Assembly: GCF_029873635.1 (NCBI RefSeq)
Contig: NC_080420.1
Span: 55,203,457 to 55,267,456 of the forward strand
Origin: Malania oleifera
Taxonomy: Eukaryota; Streptophyta; Magnoliopsida; Santalales; Ximeniaceae
Reading direction: 5' to 3'
Length of the DNA: 64,000 bases
Shown: positions 1-10,233 of the stretch, piece after piece
Layout of the letters: every line of letters starts with the position of its first letter
Numbering within the stretch: the first letter of the stretch is position 1
Position numbers and translations under genes: made by a program
Notes under the pieces: generated by a model
Databases searched by the model: none
Seen by the model: the letters and a program-made list of their open reading frames with translations, nothing else
What the model was told of the DNA's origin: nothing

Positions 1-353
1 TTGGTCTATGGCCATTCCATAATTCGTAGGGAGTCTTATTTAGAAATGGTCTAATCAAAACTTTATTTAAAACATAGCAGGCAGCATTTACTGTCTCGGC
101 CCAAAAGTACTTAGGTAGTTTATGTTCGTTAAGCATAGTTCTGGCCATTTCTTGTATAGACCTATTCTTCCTTTCAACTACACCATTCTGCCGTGGGGTT
201 CTAGGACTCAAAAAATTATGAGCTATTCCTACTAAATTGCAGTAGTCTTTTATGCTTTGATTTTTAAATTCTCTACCCCTATCACTTCAGATTTTAGTGA
301 CAGCATAACCCTTTTCATTTTGAATTTTCTAACACAGATTTATAAATTGTTCA
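1..353 (-). pseudogene. Copia integrase C-terminal part (outer SIRE-like element, left piece)
   Basis: Read on the minus strand this encodes the second half of a Ty1/copia integrase core. It includes the stretch around the TPRQNGVVERKN motif (third catalytic acidic residue) and the following MARTMLNEHK segment, and it closely parallels 31104-31430 of the plus-strand element in this window. The first half of the same integrase resumes at 7732, so the gene was split by the element at 354-7731. The rest of pol and the 3' LTR lie beyond the left edge. A stop in the segment after the SD motif shows decay. The copia integrase identity is secure; the SIRE assignment is an inference. Confidence 0.85.
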
Positions 354-2623
354 TGAAAAGCAAGGTGTAGTCCCAAGAGGGGGGGGGGGTGAATTGGATT
401 TTAAAAATTCCTTTTAATTCCTTTGAAGACTTCTTTTTATTTCTTTTATTTCGTTTAACCAATTCTTGACTTGTTTGTTTGATTTACCAATCACACAAGA
501 ACTTAGTTCTTTTAATCCACAACACTATTGCTTATCCAAACAAGTAATCAACTAATCAATTAAACCAACCAATAAAACACAATGTTCAAACCAAACAATC
601 AATTGATTTTCCAAGTATAAGTTAACTGCAGCACTATTTAGATTGATGAAATTTTTGCAAAATTCAACACTCTTTGAAATATAAACACATTCCAATCAAT
701 ATTAAACTTTAAACCATTCAACCACAATACATTAGATTCAACTTTCAGCTTTTGTTGTCAGCCATGTATATAAATGATATGGTTCCTTCAATGCAATCCA
801 CAACTCAAATCTCAAACAACTCATAATTTAAATAACCTCTTGGTTAACTTTTCCTTGGGTGTTAACCAACCAACGTACTTCCTTTTGAGGTTTCCGCAAA
901 AGTTTGATCAACCAACGTACTCCCTTTCAGTTTTCGCAATCCCAAATCAAAATTGAACATTGAGTTTATTTAACTTCCAAATTACATAGTTTGTATGATT
1001 ATCAATTAAACCATCCACGCAATATAAATATGCTGAAAATAAAGAGTAAGAGAAAGAGAGAGTGAGACTGGGATTTTTACAAGGTTCGGCTTATATCCAG
1101 CCTATGTCCTCGCCTTTGGCAAACCACCAAAGGATTCACTAAACATGTTCCTTTACCGGGTGGGACAAACATTTACACACTCCTTCAATAGGCTAGAGCC
1201 CGCCTCTCCAAACGATGTACCCTCGTTCAGTCACTCCTTAATTAAGCTAGAGCTCGCCTCTCTAAGAAATATTAACTTGCTTAGCCAACGATCCAAATAA
1301 TCCTTGGAATCGTCAATCTACAAGAAATACAAACAAAAGATGTGTACAAGAATTTGCTCACAGAAGGAGTTGATTAGTACAATAGTTATAGCACAATAAT
1401 ATACTTCAATAAAATTCAGAATATAAAATTTAGATTGAAGCTCTAGAAATTTATCACCGTAGGAATCTTTCAATAGATGAAAGAATTAGAAATTAAAGCA
1501 CAATCTCAGTGAGAAGATCAACAAGACTTTAGCAACTTTCATGCAAGATGTGATCAAGAAAGAACTTTGAGAACTTCTGAATATTTGAGAGAAATTTTTA
1601 ATGCTGAATTGATCTCTTGGTCTCTTTGTTTTTAAATCAATGTAACTTGAGGGTATTTATAGATGTAGAAAGGCATCTAGCTTGTTCCCCAAGTTAACTT
1701 GGAGTAGGGTCCAAGTTTTAAATTAGTTTGGGCCTCAAGTAATTTAAATTTCAAAAATATATTCGTTGGTTATTTTGAAATCTACTACGAGCCAGACGAC
1801 TGTGGGATCTCTGGCAGTCGGTTGTCCAAGTATTTCATACATATTTTTCACAAACAAGAAGGTGGCAGTCGACTATTCTCAAGGTGGCAGTTGTCTATCA
1901 CTTAATAACTCACTTTTAAAAAATCACTCAGAATGGTGGCAGTTGACTGGCAAAACACACACAGATATCTCATTTATCACTGGCAGTCATTTGTCAATAA
2001 CTTGACAGTCATCTGTCATGCTACTGTCACTTGTTTAAGATCCTTAGAAAAATTTCAATCGTCTTTCCTTAGATAGATAGTCGTTTTTGAACCAGATTTT
2101 CCTTCTTTAAAACAAATTTTTATCTCTCTCATCTTTGCTTAATTAATCTTGGAATATTAACTTGTTTAACTTTGAAAAACATGTTCCAAGACTTTAAAAC
2201 TTCAGGTTTCTAAGTATATCTTTGCCTAATGAGCTTCAAAATGAAAAACATACTTGAATCATATTTGAAGTACTTACAAAGCTTGTTCTAAAAATTGATT
2301 TGACACTTCTTTGCTTTGAGTTCTATTTATCGCCGATCTCTGATCTTTCAAACTTATTTGAGCTTTCATTATGGATCACTTGCATTTATATAAGGTCTTC
2401 CATGTTCCTTAATCCTTGTGAGCTTTCAAAATATGGCATTTGAAGTTTGAGCTTCTTCATCTTTCTTTGAGCTCTTCATCTTTCTTTGAAACATAATCTT
2501 TCAGTAATTCTTTAACCTTGCATTCATCATTGAGTCCTGAAAAATACATCACTTAACAAACCATGTTAGGTTCTACTTGTTTGTTTGCATCAAAATAGGA
2601 TGTTAAGCCTTGTAAGGCCAACA
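354..2623 (-). repeat. 3' LTR of the gag-only copia element
   Basis: Direct repeat of 5510-7731, about 2.27 kb. On the minus strand it starts TGTTGGCC and ends with CA near 354. It contains a TATA-type box (CTATAAATACCC, minus, 1651-1662), an array of GGCAGTCGACTG-type repeats upstream of it, and a perfect 7-bp hairpin at 1113-1133. Near the 3' end is the block with the CCCAATTCACCCCCC motif that recurs in the other copia LTRs; here it has a long G run (about 10, 377-386). It carries an extra stretch (about 2060-2095) missing from the partner LTR. Confidence 0.9.
1786..2090 (-). promoter_or_regulatory. Dyad repeat array upstream of the LTR TATA box
   Basis: Seven or so imperfect copies of a GGCAGTCGACTGTC-like unit, spaced 20-60 bp apart, ending about 120 bp upstream of the minus-strand TATA at 1651-1662. 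The position suggests U3 enhancer repeats; function is inferred. The partner array in the other LTR is at 6914-7205. Confidence 0.55.
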
Positions 2624-2640
2624 ATCTCCCCTTTTTTTAT
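2624..2640 (-). other. Polypurine tract of the gag-only copia element
   Basis: On the minus strand an A-run followed by GGGGAGAT directly abuts the LTR start TGTTGGCC. This is the expected plus-strand primer position for a minus-oriented LTR element. Confidence 0.85.
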
Positions 2641-3964
2641 GATGACAAACAAGAAGCAAAAATTGGAGCGAGCCTTAAAAATACTCCCCCTTTAAATAAG
2701 CATCATCTTAACAATATTCACAAGATCAATATTAATTTCAAAACTCTTTTACAATCATGCTCATCACTTCATTTTATAATCATGCTCATCACTTCATTCA
2801 AGTTCAAGTTTATCAAATAATATCAAATACTTCTCCTTTTGATATATAATATGTTCATGCTCAATTTTTGCTTAAAACTTCCCCCTCTTTTGACATCAAT
2901 GAAAAAGAGAAAAAAAATGATTAAGTTCAAATAAAATCACATTTTGAGCATATCTCAAACATGCATATCAAACATATGTACACACTCAATTTATTATTTT
3001 TCAATGTAGCATGTGTAGTGTGTAACGTCTTTACTAATAGCTTTTTCCCTTTTTGTCATTATTCAAGATGCTAATTGTTGATTTTATGATACCAATTAAA
3101 AATTTAATTCATGATATCAATTTAAAGTTTTATTAATTCATGATACCAATTGATTAATAGGGAAGCAATCATAATATAAGTAATAAGTCATAACATTCCC
3201 CCTGAATTCAATACATTCAGTTTTGTTACCAATTATGCTTTTATCATTCCATGTTTCAAAACATTGATTCACATCATGTATCAAATATCAATATCATGCT
3301 AATATCATCAATGTCATACCGTGCTCTTAGATATAATCATACTTGTCATGTTCAAAAACAAATTTAACTTTTAGATTGTGATACCAAGTGAGCTTTTAAA
3401 TTTTGATATCAATTAAAACATTCATGGATACCAAAGAACTTTATAGATACCAAAGTCATTATCACATCATGCATAACTCATAGATACCAATACAACTATT
3501 ATATCTTTCATAGCTCATAGATATCAATATAAAGAGCAGTAAGTTTATCCATGTGATTCATCAATAGCATGCATGGTCAAGAATTAATCTCATATCAAAA
3601 TTCATGCTTATGCTCAATAATCTCATGCTCAAATTTTCAACATAGTGAGCCATAAATTTTCAATAAAAGTCTAGTAAAGTCAAGTCATAGACATGTAGCA
3701 TATAGCATATTGAAAACTAAGGTACTTATGTAATAAACTCAATTTTATATTTTCTTAATTTTTTCTTAAGTTAAGTCTTGTAAAAATCATCCTATGATGT
3801 TTGCCAACAATGCCATTTTGAATATGTTATAATAAGCTCTTAAAACTCATCTTTAAGTTTTTCTATTTCGACTAATTTGTTTGTTGATCATGAATTAAGT
3901 TACTTTCTTAATTTTTAAAGGGGAATGACTTAATCCATGGAGTTTTTCATTATGAACTAGTCTT
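2641..3964 (-). other. AT-rich non-coding interior of the gag-only copia
   Basis: About 1.3 kb between the gag remnant and the polypurine tract, with no reading frame of note. It has many short repeats of GATACCAA- and CATGCTCA-type words and runs such as CCCCCTTT. SIRE-like elements have comparable purine-rich spacers between pol and the 3' LTR; here pol is missing altogether. Confidence 0.6.
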
Positions 3965-4503
3965 TCATCTTGATACCCATACTTTCTTGGGCCTGTTTGG
4001 TTTAATAAAGGATGTTTCTTTTATTCTCCATACTTGGTTAGTTTTCACACCCTTTCTTTTAAATGGACATTCAAACTTTATATGCCCCTTTTTCTTACAT
4101 TGATAGCACATGGTGTTAATGTAAGCATTAGAGGATGTTCTAGCATAATCTTTGGACGTTTTCAAAAAATAACAAAGATTCTTTTTCTTTTTATTTTCAA
4201 CCCCATTCATTAGAGGATGTTCTAGCATAATCTTTGGACGTTTTCAAAAAATAACAAAGATTCTTTTTTCTTTTTATTTTCAACCCCATTAAATCCATTA
4301 CCCTCTTTTTTTAATGTCATCCTTTGTGAGCCTATCATTTTGTCAAAGTTTGCCCTTTCCTTTTGTGAAGTTATAAATGATTTTTTCTTTATCTTCAATT
4401 TTATTTTTGAGATCATTTATCTCCATCTCTTTCTTGTCGTCAACCTTATTTAGTGATTTCTCTAATTCTTGAGATAATTTTCTTATTTTATCCTCTAATT
4501 CAG

Positions 4504-4539
<36 letters not shown>

Positions 4540-5452
4540 TTCTCATATACTGTAGAGGATAGGGATCGAAGGTCTTCGATCATTTTTTCATTCTTGCTTT
4601 CTAATTCTTTGATTTTCAAGTCTTTTTCTTTTTTAGCAAGATTTTGATATTCTAACTCCTTTGTCATAGTTTCATTATTACTTTCTATTTTCTTGATTTT
4701 TGAATCCTTTTCTCTCTCAGTAGTTCTAAGGGATTCTAACTCTTTCATTATACATTCATTCTTATTTTTCAATGATGTGTTTTGTTTGGTTACTTTAATT
4801 AGCATCTTATGAACTTTGAATAAATCATTTTGTAATTCATCATAAGATGTCATACACTCATCATTGGATTCATCACTACATGAATTATTTAAAGATTTAG
4901 ATGAGGAGCTTTTCTCATCGTCCCAAGCCATAAACACGTATAGGCAACCTCTTGGTCACTAAATTCATTTTCCGAACTACTTGTACTCATGTTGTCCCAA
5001 GTAATGGCTTTCATGGCCTTTGTGTTTTTCTTCTTTAAAGCTTCATATTCACTTGTAAGCATATCAATCCTATTATCCCTAACATTTATAATGCCTTCGT
5101 AAGTAACTTCTAGCTTGTCCCATATTTTTTTAGCTAATTTGCAAGGCATTACTCTATTAAATTCATTGGCATCTAAAGCACAATATAAGGCATTCATGAC
5201 ACTAGAATTTACTTGCAGCATCTTATAGTCTATATCAGTCATATTCTTTTTCTCTTTAGGAATTTGTTTTCCATCTACTATCTTAGTGGGAATTAAGTCT
5301 CCATCCATAACTACTTCCCAAGCTTTCCAATCCATGTGTTGGAGATATATTTGCATTCTCTTTTTGCAAAAGGTATAGTTGTGTAAACAAAAGATTGGTG
5401 GCCTAGTTAAAGATTGTCCCCCTCCAAAGGGAGTTACGCCTAAGTGAGCCAT
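3965..5452 (-). pseudogene. Copia gag remnant (capsid-like region, coiled coil, CCHC knuckle)
   Basis: The start Met at 5452 begins MAHLGVTPFGGGQSLTRPPI, the same N-terminus style as the gags starting at 10177 and 28723. About 150 aa of capsid-like sequence follow (DANEFNRVMPCKLAKKIWDK, then MLTSEYEALKK), which then jumps to a Ser/Glu-rich tail; the segment carrying SIQSMYTRFTHI in the related gags is deleted. After a frame change, 4500-4937 encodes a Lys/Glu-rich coiled coil. A further frame contains a C-X2-C-X4-H-X4-C knuckle (CYQCKKKGHIKFEC). An AT microsatellite (4507-4537) and an 82-bp tandem duplication disrupt the coiled coil and linker. It is not translatable as one protein. Confidence 0.85.
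4127..4291. repeat. 82-bp tandem duplication
   Basis: The segment beginning TTAGAGGATGTTCTAGCATA occurs twice in direct tandem (about 4128 and 4210), nearly identical apart from one T-run. It duplicates part of the gag linker and shifts the frame. The near identity suggests the duplication is young relative to the element. Confidence 0.9.
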
Positions 5453-5494
5453 TAGGATCTTTTTATAGCTACTAATTAAGATTTTCTATAACCC

Positions 5495-5508
5495 CTCTCT
5501 GATACCAA
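5495..5508 (-). other. Primer binding site (Met-tRNA type)
   Basis: Minus-strand TTGGTATCAGAGAG lies one base inside the 5' LTR end at 5510. TGGTATCAGAG is the usual initiator-methionine tRNA primer site of plant copia elements. Confidence 0.88.
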
Positions 5509-5509
5509 T

Positions 5510-7731
5510 TAAAAAGTAAGGTGTAGTCCCAAGAGGGGGGTGAATTGGATTTTAAAAATTTCTTTTAATTCCTTTGAAGACTTCTTTTTATTTCTTTTAT
5601 TTCATTTAACCAATTCTTGATTTTTTTGTTTGATTTACCAATCACACAAGAACTTAGTTCTTTTAATCCACAACACTATTGCATATCCAAACAAGCAATC
5701 AACTAATCGATTAAACCAACCAATGAAACACAATGTTCAAACCAAACAACCAATTGATTTGTCAAGTATAAGTTAACTGCAACACTAACTAGATTGATGA
5801 AAATTTTGCAAGATTCAGCACTCTTTGAAATATAAACACATTCCAATCAATATTAAACTTTAAACCATTCAACCACAATACATTAGATTCAACTTTCCAC
5901 TTTTGCTGTTAGCCCTGTATATAAATGAAATTGTTTCTTCAATGCAATCCACAACTCAAATCCCAAACAACTCAGAATTTAAATAACATCTTGGTTAATT
6001 TTTCTTTGGGTGTTAACCAACCAACGTACTTCCTTTGATCAACCACCGTAAACCCTTTCAGTTTCCACAATCCCAAATCAAAATTGAACCTTGATTTTAT
6101 TTAACTTCTAAATTACGTAGTTTGTATGATTATCAATTAAACCATCCACGCAATATAAATATGCTGAAAATAAAGAGTAAGGGAAAGAGAGAGTGAGACC
6201 GGGATTTTTATGAGGTTCGGCTTATACCTAGCCTACGTCCTCGCCTTTGGCAAACCACCAAAGGATTCACTAAACATGTTCCTTTACCGGGTGAAACAAG
6301 CCTTTACACACTGCTTCAATAGGCTAGAGCCCGCCTCGCCAAACGATGTACCCTCATTCGGTCACTCCTTAATTAAGTTAGAGCCCGCCTCTCTAAGCAA
6401 TATCCACTTGCTTAGCCAACAATCCAAACAATCCTTGAAATCGTCAATCTACAAGAAATACAACCAAAAGATGTGTACAAGAATTTTCTCACTAAAAGAG
6501 TTTATTAGTACAACAGTTATAACACAATAATATACTTTAATAAAATTCAGAAAATGAAATTCAGATTGAAGCTCTAGAAATTTATCACTGTAGGAATCTT
6601 TCAATAGATGAAAGAATTAGCAACTAAAGCACAATCTCAGTGCGAAGATCAGCAAGACTTTAGCAACTTTTGTGCAAGATGTGATCAAGAAAGAACTTTG
6701 AGAACTTCTGAATATTTGAGAGAGATTTTGAATGCTGAATTGATCACTTGGTCTCTTTGTTTTTAAATCAATGCAACTTGAGGGTATTTATAGATGTAGA
6801 AAGGTAACTAGCTTGTTCCCCAAGTTTACTTAGAGTAGGGTCCAAGTTTTAAATTAGTTTGGGCCTCAAATAATTTAAATTTCAAAAATATATCCGTTGG
6901 TTATTTTGAAATCTGCCGCGAGCCAAACGATTGTGGGATCTCTGGCAGTCTGTTGCCCAAGTATTTCATACATATTTTTCACAAATAGAAAGGTGGCAGT
7001 CGACTGTCCTCAGGGTGGTAGTTGTCTGTCACTGAACAACTCAGTTTTAAAAAATCATTGAGAATGGTGGCAGTCGACTGGTAGAACACACACAGACATC
7101 TCATTTGTCACTGGCAGTCGTCTATCAATAACTTGACAATTGTCTGTCATGCTACTTTTACTTGTTTAAGATCCTTTGAAAAATTCCAATCGTCTGTCAA
7201 CCAGATTTTCCTTCTTTAAAACAAATTTTTATCTCTCTCATCTTTGCTTAATTAATCTTGGAATATTAACTTGTTTAACTTTGAAAAACATGTTCCAAGA
7301 CTTTAAAACTTTAGGTTTCTAAGTATATCTTTGCCTAATGAGCTTCAAAATGAAAAACATACTTGAATCATATTTAAAGTACTTACAAAGCTTGTTCTAA
7401 AAATTGATTTGACACTTCTTTGCTTTGAGTTCTATTTATCGCCGATCTCTGATCTTTCAAACTTATTTGAGCTTTCATTATGGATCACTTGCATTTATAT
7501 AAGGTCTTCCATGTTCCTTAATCCTTGTGAGCTTTCAAAATATGGCATTTGAAGTTTGAGCTTCTTTATCTTTCTTTGAGCTCTTCGTCTTTCTTTGAAA
7601 CATAATCTTTCAGTAATTCTTTAACCTTGCATTAATCATTGAGTTCTGAAAATACATCACTTAACAAAGCATGTTAAGTTCTACTTGTTTGTTAGCATCA
7701 AAACAGGATGTTAAACCTAGTAAGGCCAACA
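5510..7731 (-). repeat. 5' LTR of the gag-only copia element
   Basis: Direct repeat of 354-2623, 2.22 kb, minus-strand sense. It starts TGTTGGCC at 7731. The TATA-type box is at 6783-6794, the GGCAGTCGACTG-type array at 6914-7205, and the hairpin at 6244-6264. Compared with the partner it has scattered substitutions and a deletion of roughly 30 bp near 7196. The terminal CA at 5510 has decayed to TA. Confidence 0.9.
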
Positions 7732-8491
7732 AATTACTTGCTTCATCTTTGTGACCTAAAAATAGTACCCATGTATATCTTGAATAGTCATCAACTATGA
7801 TGAATGCATATGATTTTCCTCCTAAACTCTTAGTTGGGTTTGGACCAAATAAATCTAAGTGTAGCCTTTGAGGTGGCCTAGTAGTAGAGATTACTTTCTT
7901 CTTCTTAAAGCTAATTCTTGCTTGTTTTCCTCGTTGGCATGCATCACAGTTTTAATCTTTCATGAATTTAGTCTTAGGCAATCCCTTAACTAATTCTTCC
8001 TTAACAAGTTTAGATATTAAATCCATGTTTGCATGTCCTAGTCTCCTATGTCAAATCCAACTAATCTCATTTATAGCAGAAAACCAAGTAACATGTTGAG
8101 AAGCAAGGTTGTCAAGGCTTGTGGTGTATACATTTTCATGACGATCAGCAGTAAACAATATTTTGTTTTTAGATTTGTTCTCTACAGTGCATTTGTCATG
8201 TTCAAATGAGACTTTATAACCTTTATCACATAGTTGACTTATACTCAATAAGTAATTTTTCAATCCATCAACTAATAACACATTATCAATGACAAGTGAA
8301 GGTTCCTTACCAACCTTACCAACTCTAATGATTTTACCTTTAGAGTTATCCTCAAATGTAACGAATCCTTCATCTTTGGATATGATATATGCGAATTTAG
8401 CTTTATCTCCTATCATATGTCGCGAGCATCCGCTATCCATATACCACTTGTCTTTCAAGGAGGACAATCTCAAGCACATCTGCAGGACATA
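7732..8491 (-). pseudogene. Copia protease and integrase N-terminal part (outer element)
   Basis: Minus strand. KWYMDSGCSRHMIGD (about 8400-8450) is the aspartic protease active-site region with the D-S-G triad. LLSISQLCDKGYKVSF and an HRRLGHAN zinc-binding gag-pre-integrase segment follow, then CDACQRGKQARISF and the first half of the integrase core (HLDLFGPNP, VDDYSRYTWVLFLGHKDE). The coding sequence stops abruptly at 7732, where the gag-only element is inserted, and resumes in 1-353. At least two in-frame stops interrupt it (one in the first zinc-binding region, one before NCDAC). The copia family is certain. Confidence 0.9.
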
Positions 8492-8811
8492 ATCAGATAA
8501 TTACTTTTAGTACCTAGATTTTCCTGGGTCCATGGGGGTTAATACTAGATTCTCCTTTGACTTTTCCCGACTTTCCTAATTTTTACATCTTTATTTTTGA
8601 AAGGACGGACAAATTTTATGTGACCCAACCTCTTACATTTAAAACATGTAATATTTCTATAATAGGCCTTAGTTGGAACATACGATTTTGACTCTCTTAC
8701 AAAATATCCCATATAGAGATGTCTTTCTTCTAGATTCTCCTTACCATTAAAATCAAGACCTTCCTTCTCTAGGGAATTTCTTTGAGCTCCTAGGAGTTTT
8801 TCAAAATTATT

Positions 8812-10177
8812 TTAACCTTCTGTAAATTTACAGATAATCTTAGATTTTTCTTTCAAATTTTTTTCTAACTCCTCAATTTTAAAATCCTTGTCTCTCATGA
8901 GAGATGCATGAGATTCATTTTTACTTTCAACTAATTTCGAAAATTCTTTCAATTTTAATTTCAAACCATAATTTTTCTTATTCATTTTTTCAAACATTTT
9001 AAGGGTATTCAAATATTCCTAATGCAATTCATCATAAGAAAGCATGTTATTTTCATTTTCTGAATCACTTGAATAGTAAGACGAAGCAGAACAAAAAGAT
9101 TGTACCTTGTGGTCATTGTGAGCCATCAGACATAGATTCACAATCTCATCATCACTAGATTCAGATTCTGAACTAATGGTATTGTGAGTGTCCCAGCCCA
9201 CCTTTAGAGCCTTCTTCTTCTTCTTCTTCTTCTTAGACACTTTCTTTAGCTGGGGACAATCCAGCTTGATATGTCCAAATTCTCTACAGTTATAACACAT
9301 GGGAGGATCATCTTTTTGCTTCCTTGTACTTGACTCTCCCTTTTTTGTTTTTGAGTCCTTGAATTCTCTGGTGTATTTCTTGTTCTTTCTCATGAACTCT
9401 CCAAATTTCTTAGTGATGAGTGCCATGTTTTGATCCGATTCTGAATCACTTCCCTCACTAAAGCAATGAGATAATGCCTTAAGTCGTAGCTTTCTTTGCT
9501 TTAATTTGCTCATTCTTCCTTTCATTTATTGCAAGCTCATAGGTGATGAGCAATCCAATTAGTTCATCAATAGACATCTCCTTGAGATTTCTCTCTTATG
9601 CTATTGCAGTAGCTTTAGCTTCCCAAACTAGTGGTAGTCCTCTGAGTATTTTCCTGATCAACTCATAAGTAAGGTAAGATTTACCAAGAGCATTTAAAGA
9701 ATTCGTGATGTGTGTGAATCTAGTGTACATGGATTGAATAGATTCATCACCAGTCATTTTAAATGTTTCATAATCACTAGTGAGCATGTCTATCCTACTA
9801 TCTTTTACTTCCTTAGTATCTTCATATGTAACTTATAATTTTTACCAAATCTCTTTAGTAGTGTTACAGGCCATCACCTTATTAAACTCATTTACATCTA
9901 GTGCACAGAACAACATATACATTGCAATAGCATTTATTTGCACAGATTTCCAGTCCTCTTCAGTATACTCATCTTCAGTTTTGGGTACATTAACCTTATC
10001 AACTACTTTCCTTGGGACATGGTTTCCCTTGGAAAAAATTTTCTACACTTTTCAATCCTCTTTTAGAAGATATATACTCATCCTACTTTTCCAGTACGCG
10101 TAATTTACACCGCAGAAAATAGGTGGTCTAGTGGACGAGTGTCCCACACCGAATGGAGTTACACCGATGTGTGTCAT
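8812..10177 (-). pseudogene. Copia gag (outer SIRE-like element)
   Basis: Starts at the ATG ending at 10177 (MTHIGVTPFGVGHSSTRPPI). It runs through the capsid-like region (ALDVNEFNKVMACNTTKEIW), MLTSDYETFKMTGDESIQSM, a KGRMSKLKQRK basic stretch, and a CCHC knuckle (CYNCREFGHIKLDC, about 9250-9300) followed by a poly-Lys tract. It then passes into an acidic Ser-rich segment and a Lys/Glu coiled coil (8812-9012). Several stops and frameshifts are present (for example after SIYLLKED). It is the minus-strand counterpart of the gag at 28723. Confidence 0.88.
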
Positions 10178-10220
10178 GTGATCTTTTTATAAAATGAACA
10201 GTTAAGTCTATATAAACTCA

Positions 10221-10233
10221 CTTTGATACCAAA
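10221..10233 (-). other. Primer binding site of the outer copia element
   Basis: Minus-strand TTTGGTATCAAAG directly abuts the LTR end at 10234. It matches the Met-tRNA primer site with one G-to-A change. Confidence 0.85.

Larger units (their letters stand above)
354..7731 (-). mobile_element. Gag-only Ty1/copia retrotransposon (TR-GAG-like), nested in another copia
   Basis: A 7.4 kb element with two direct LTRs (354-2623 and 5510-7731), a primer binding site at 5495-5508 and a polypurine tract at 2624-2640. It reads on the minus strand. The 2.9 kb interior encodes only gag-type sequence (capsid-like region, coiled coil, CCHC knuckle). No protease, integrase, RT or RNase H motif is visible, so it must have depended on proteins supplied in trans. 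It interrupts the integrase of the outer element; flanking copia protein sequence resumes on both sides. I could not define a clean 5-bp target duplication. Non-autonomous elements of this build have been described in plants as TR-GAGs; that label is my inference. Confidence 0.85.

Noticed and set aside
2641..3964. Possible CRISPR-like or array structure from repeated GATACCAA and CATGCTCA words
   Set aside because: Repeats are irregular in length and spacing, with no conserved direct repeat or leader; plant nuclear context.
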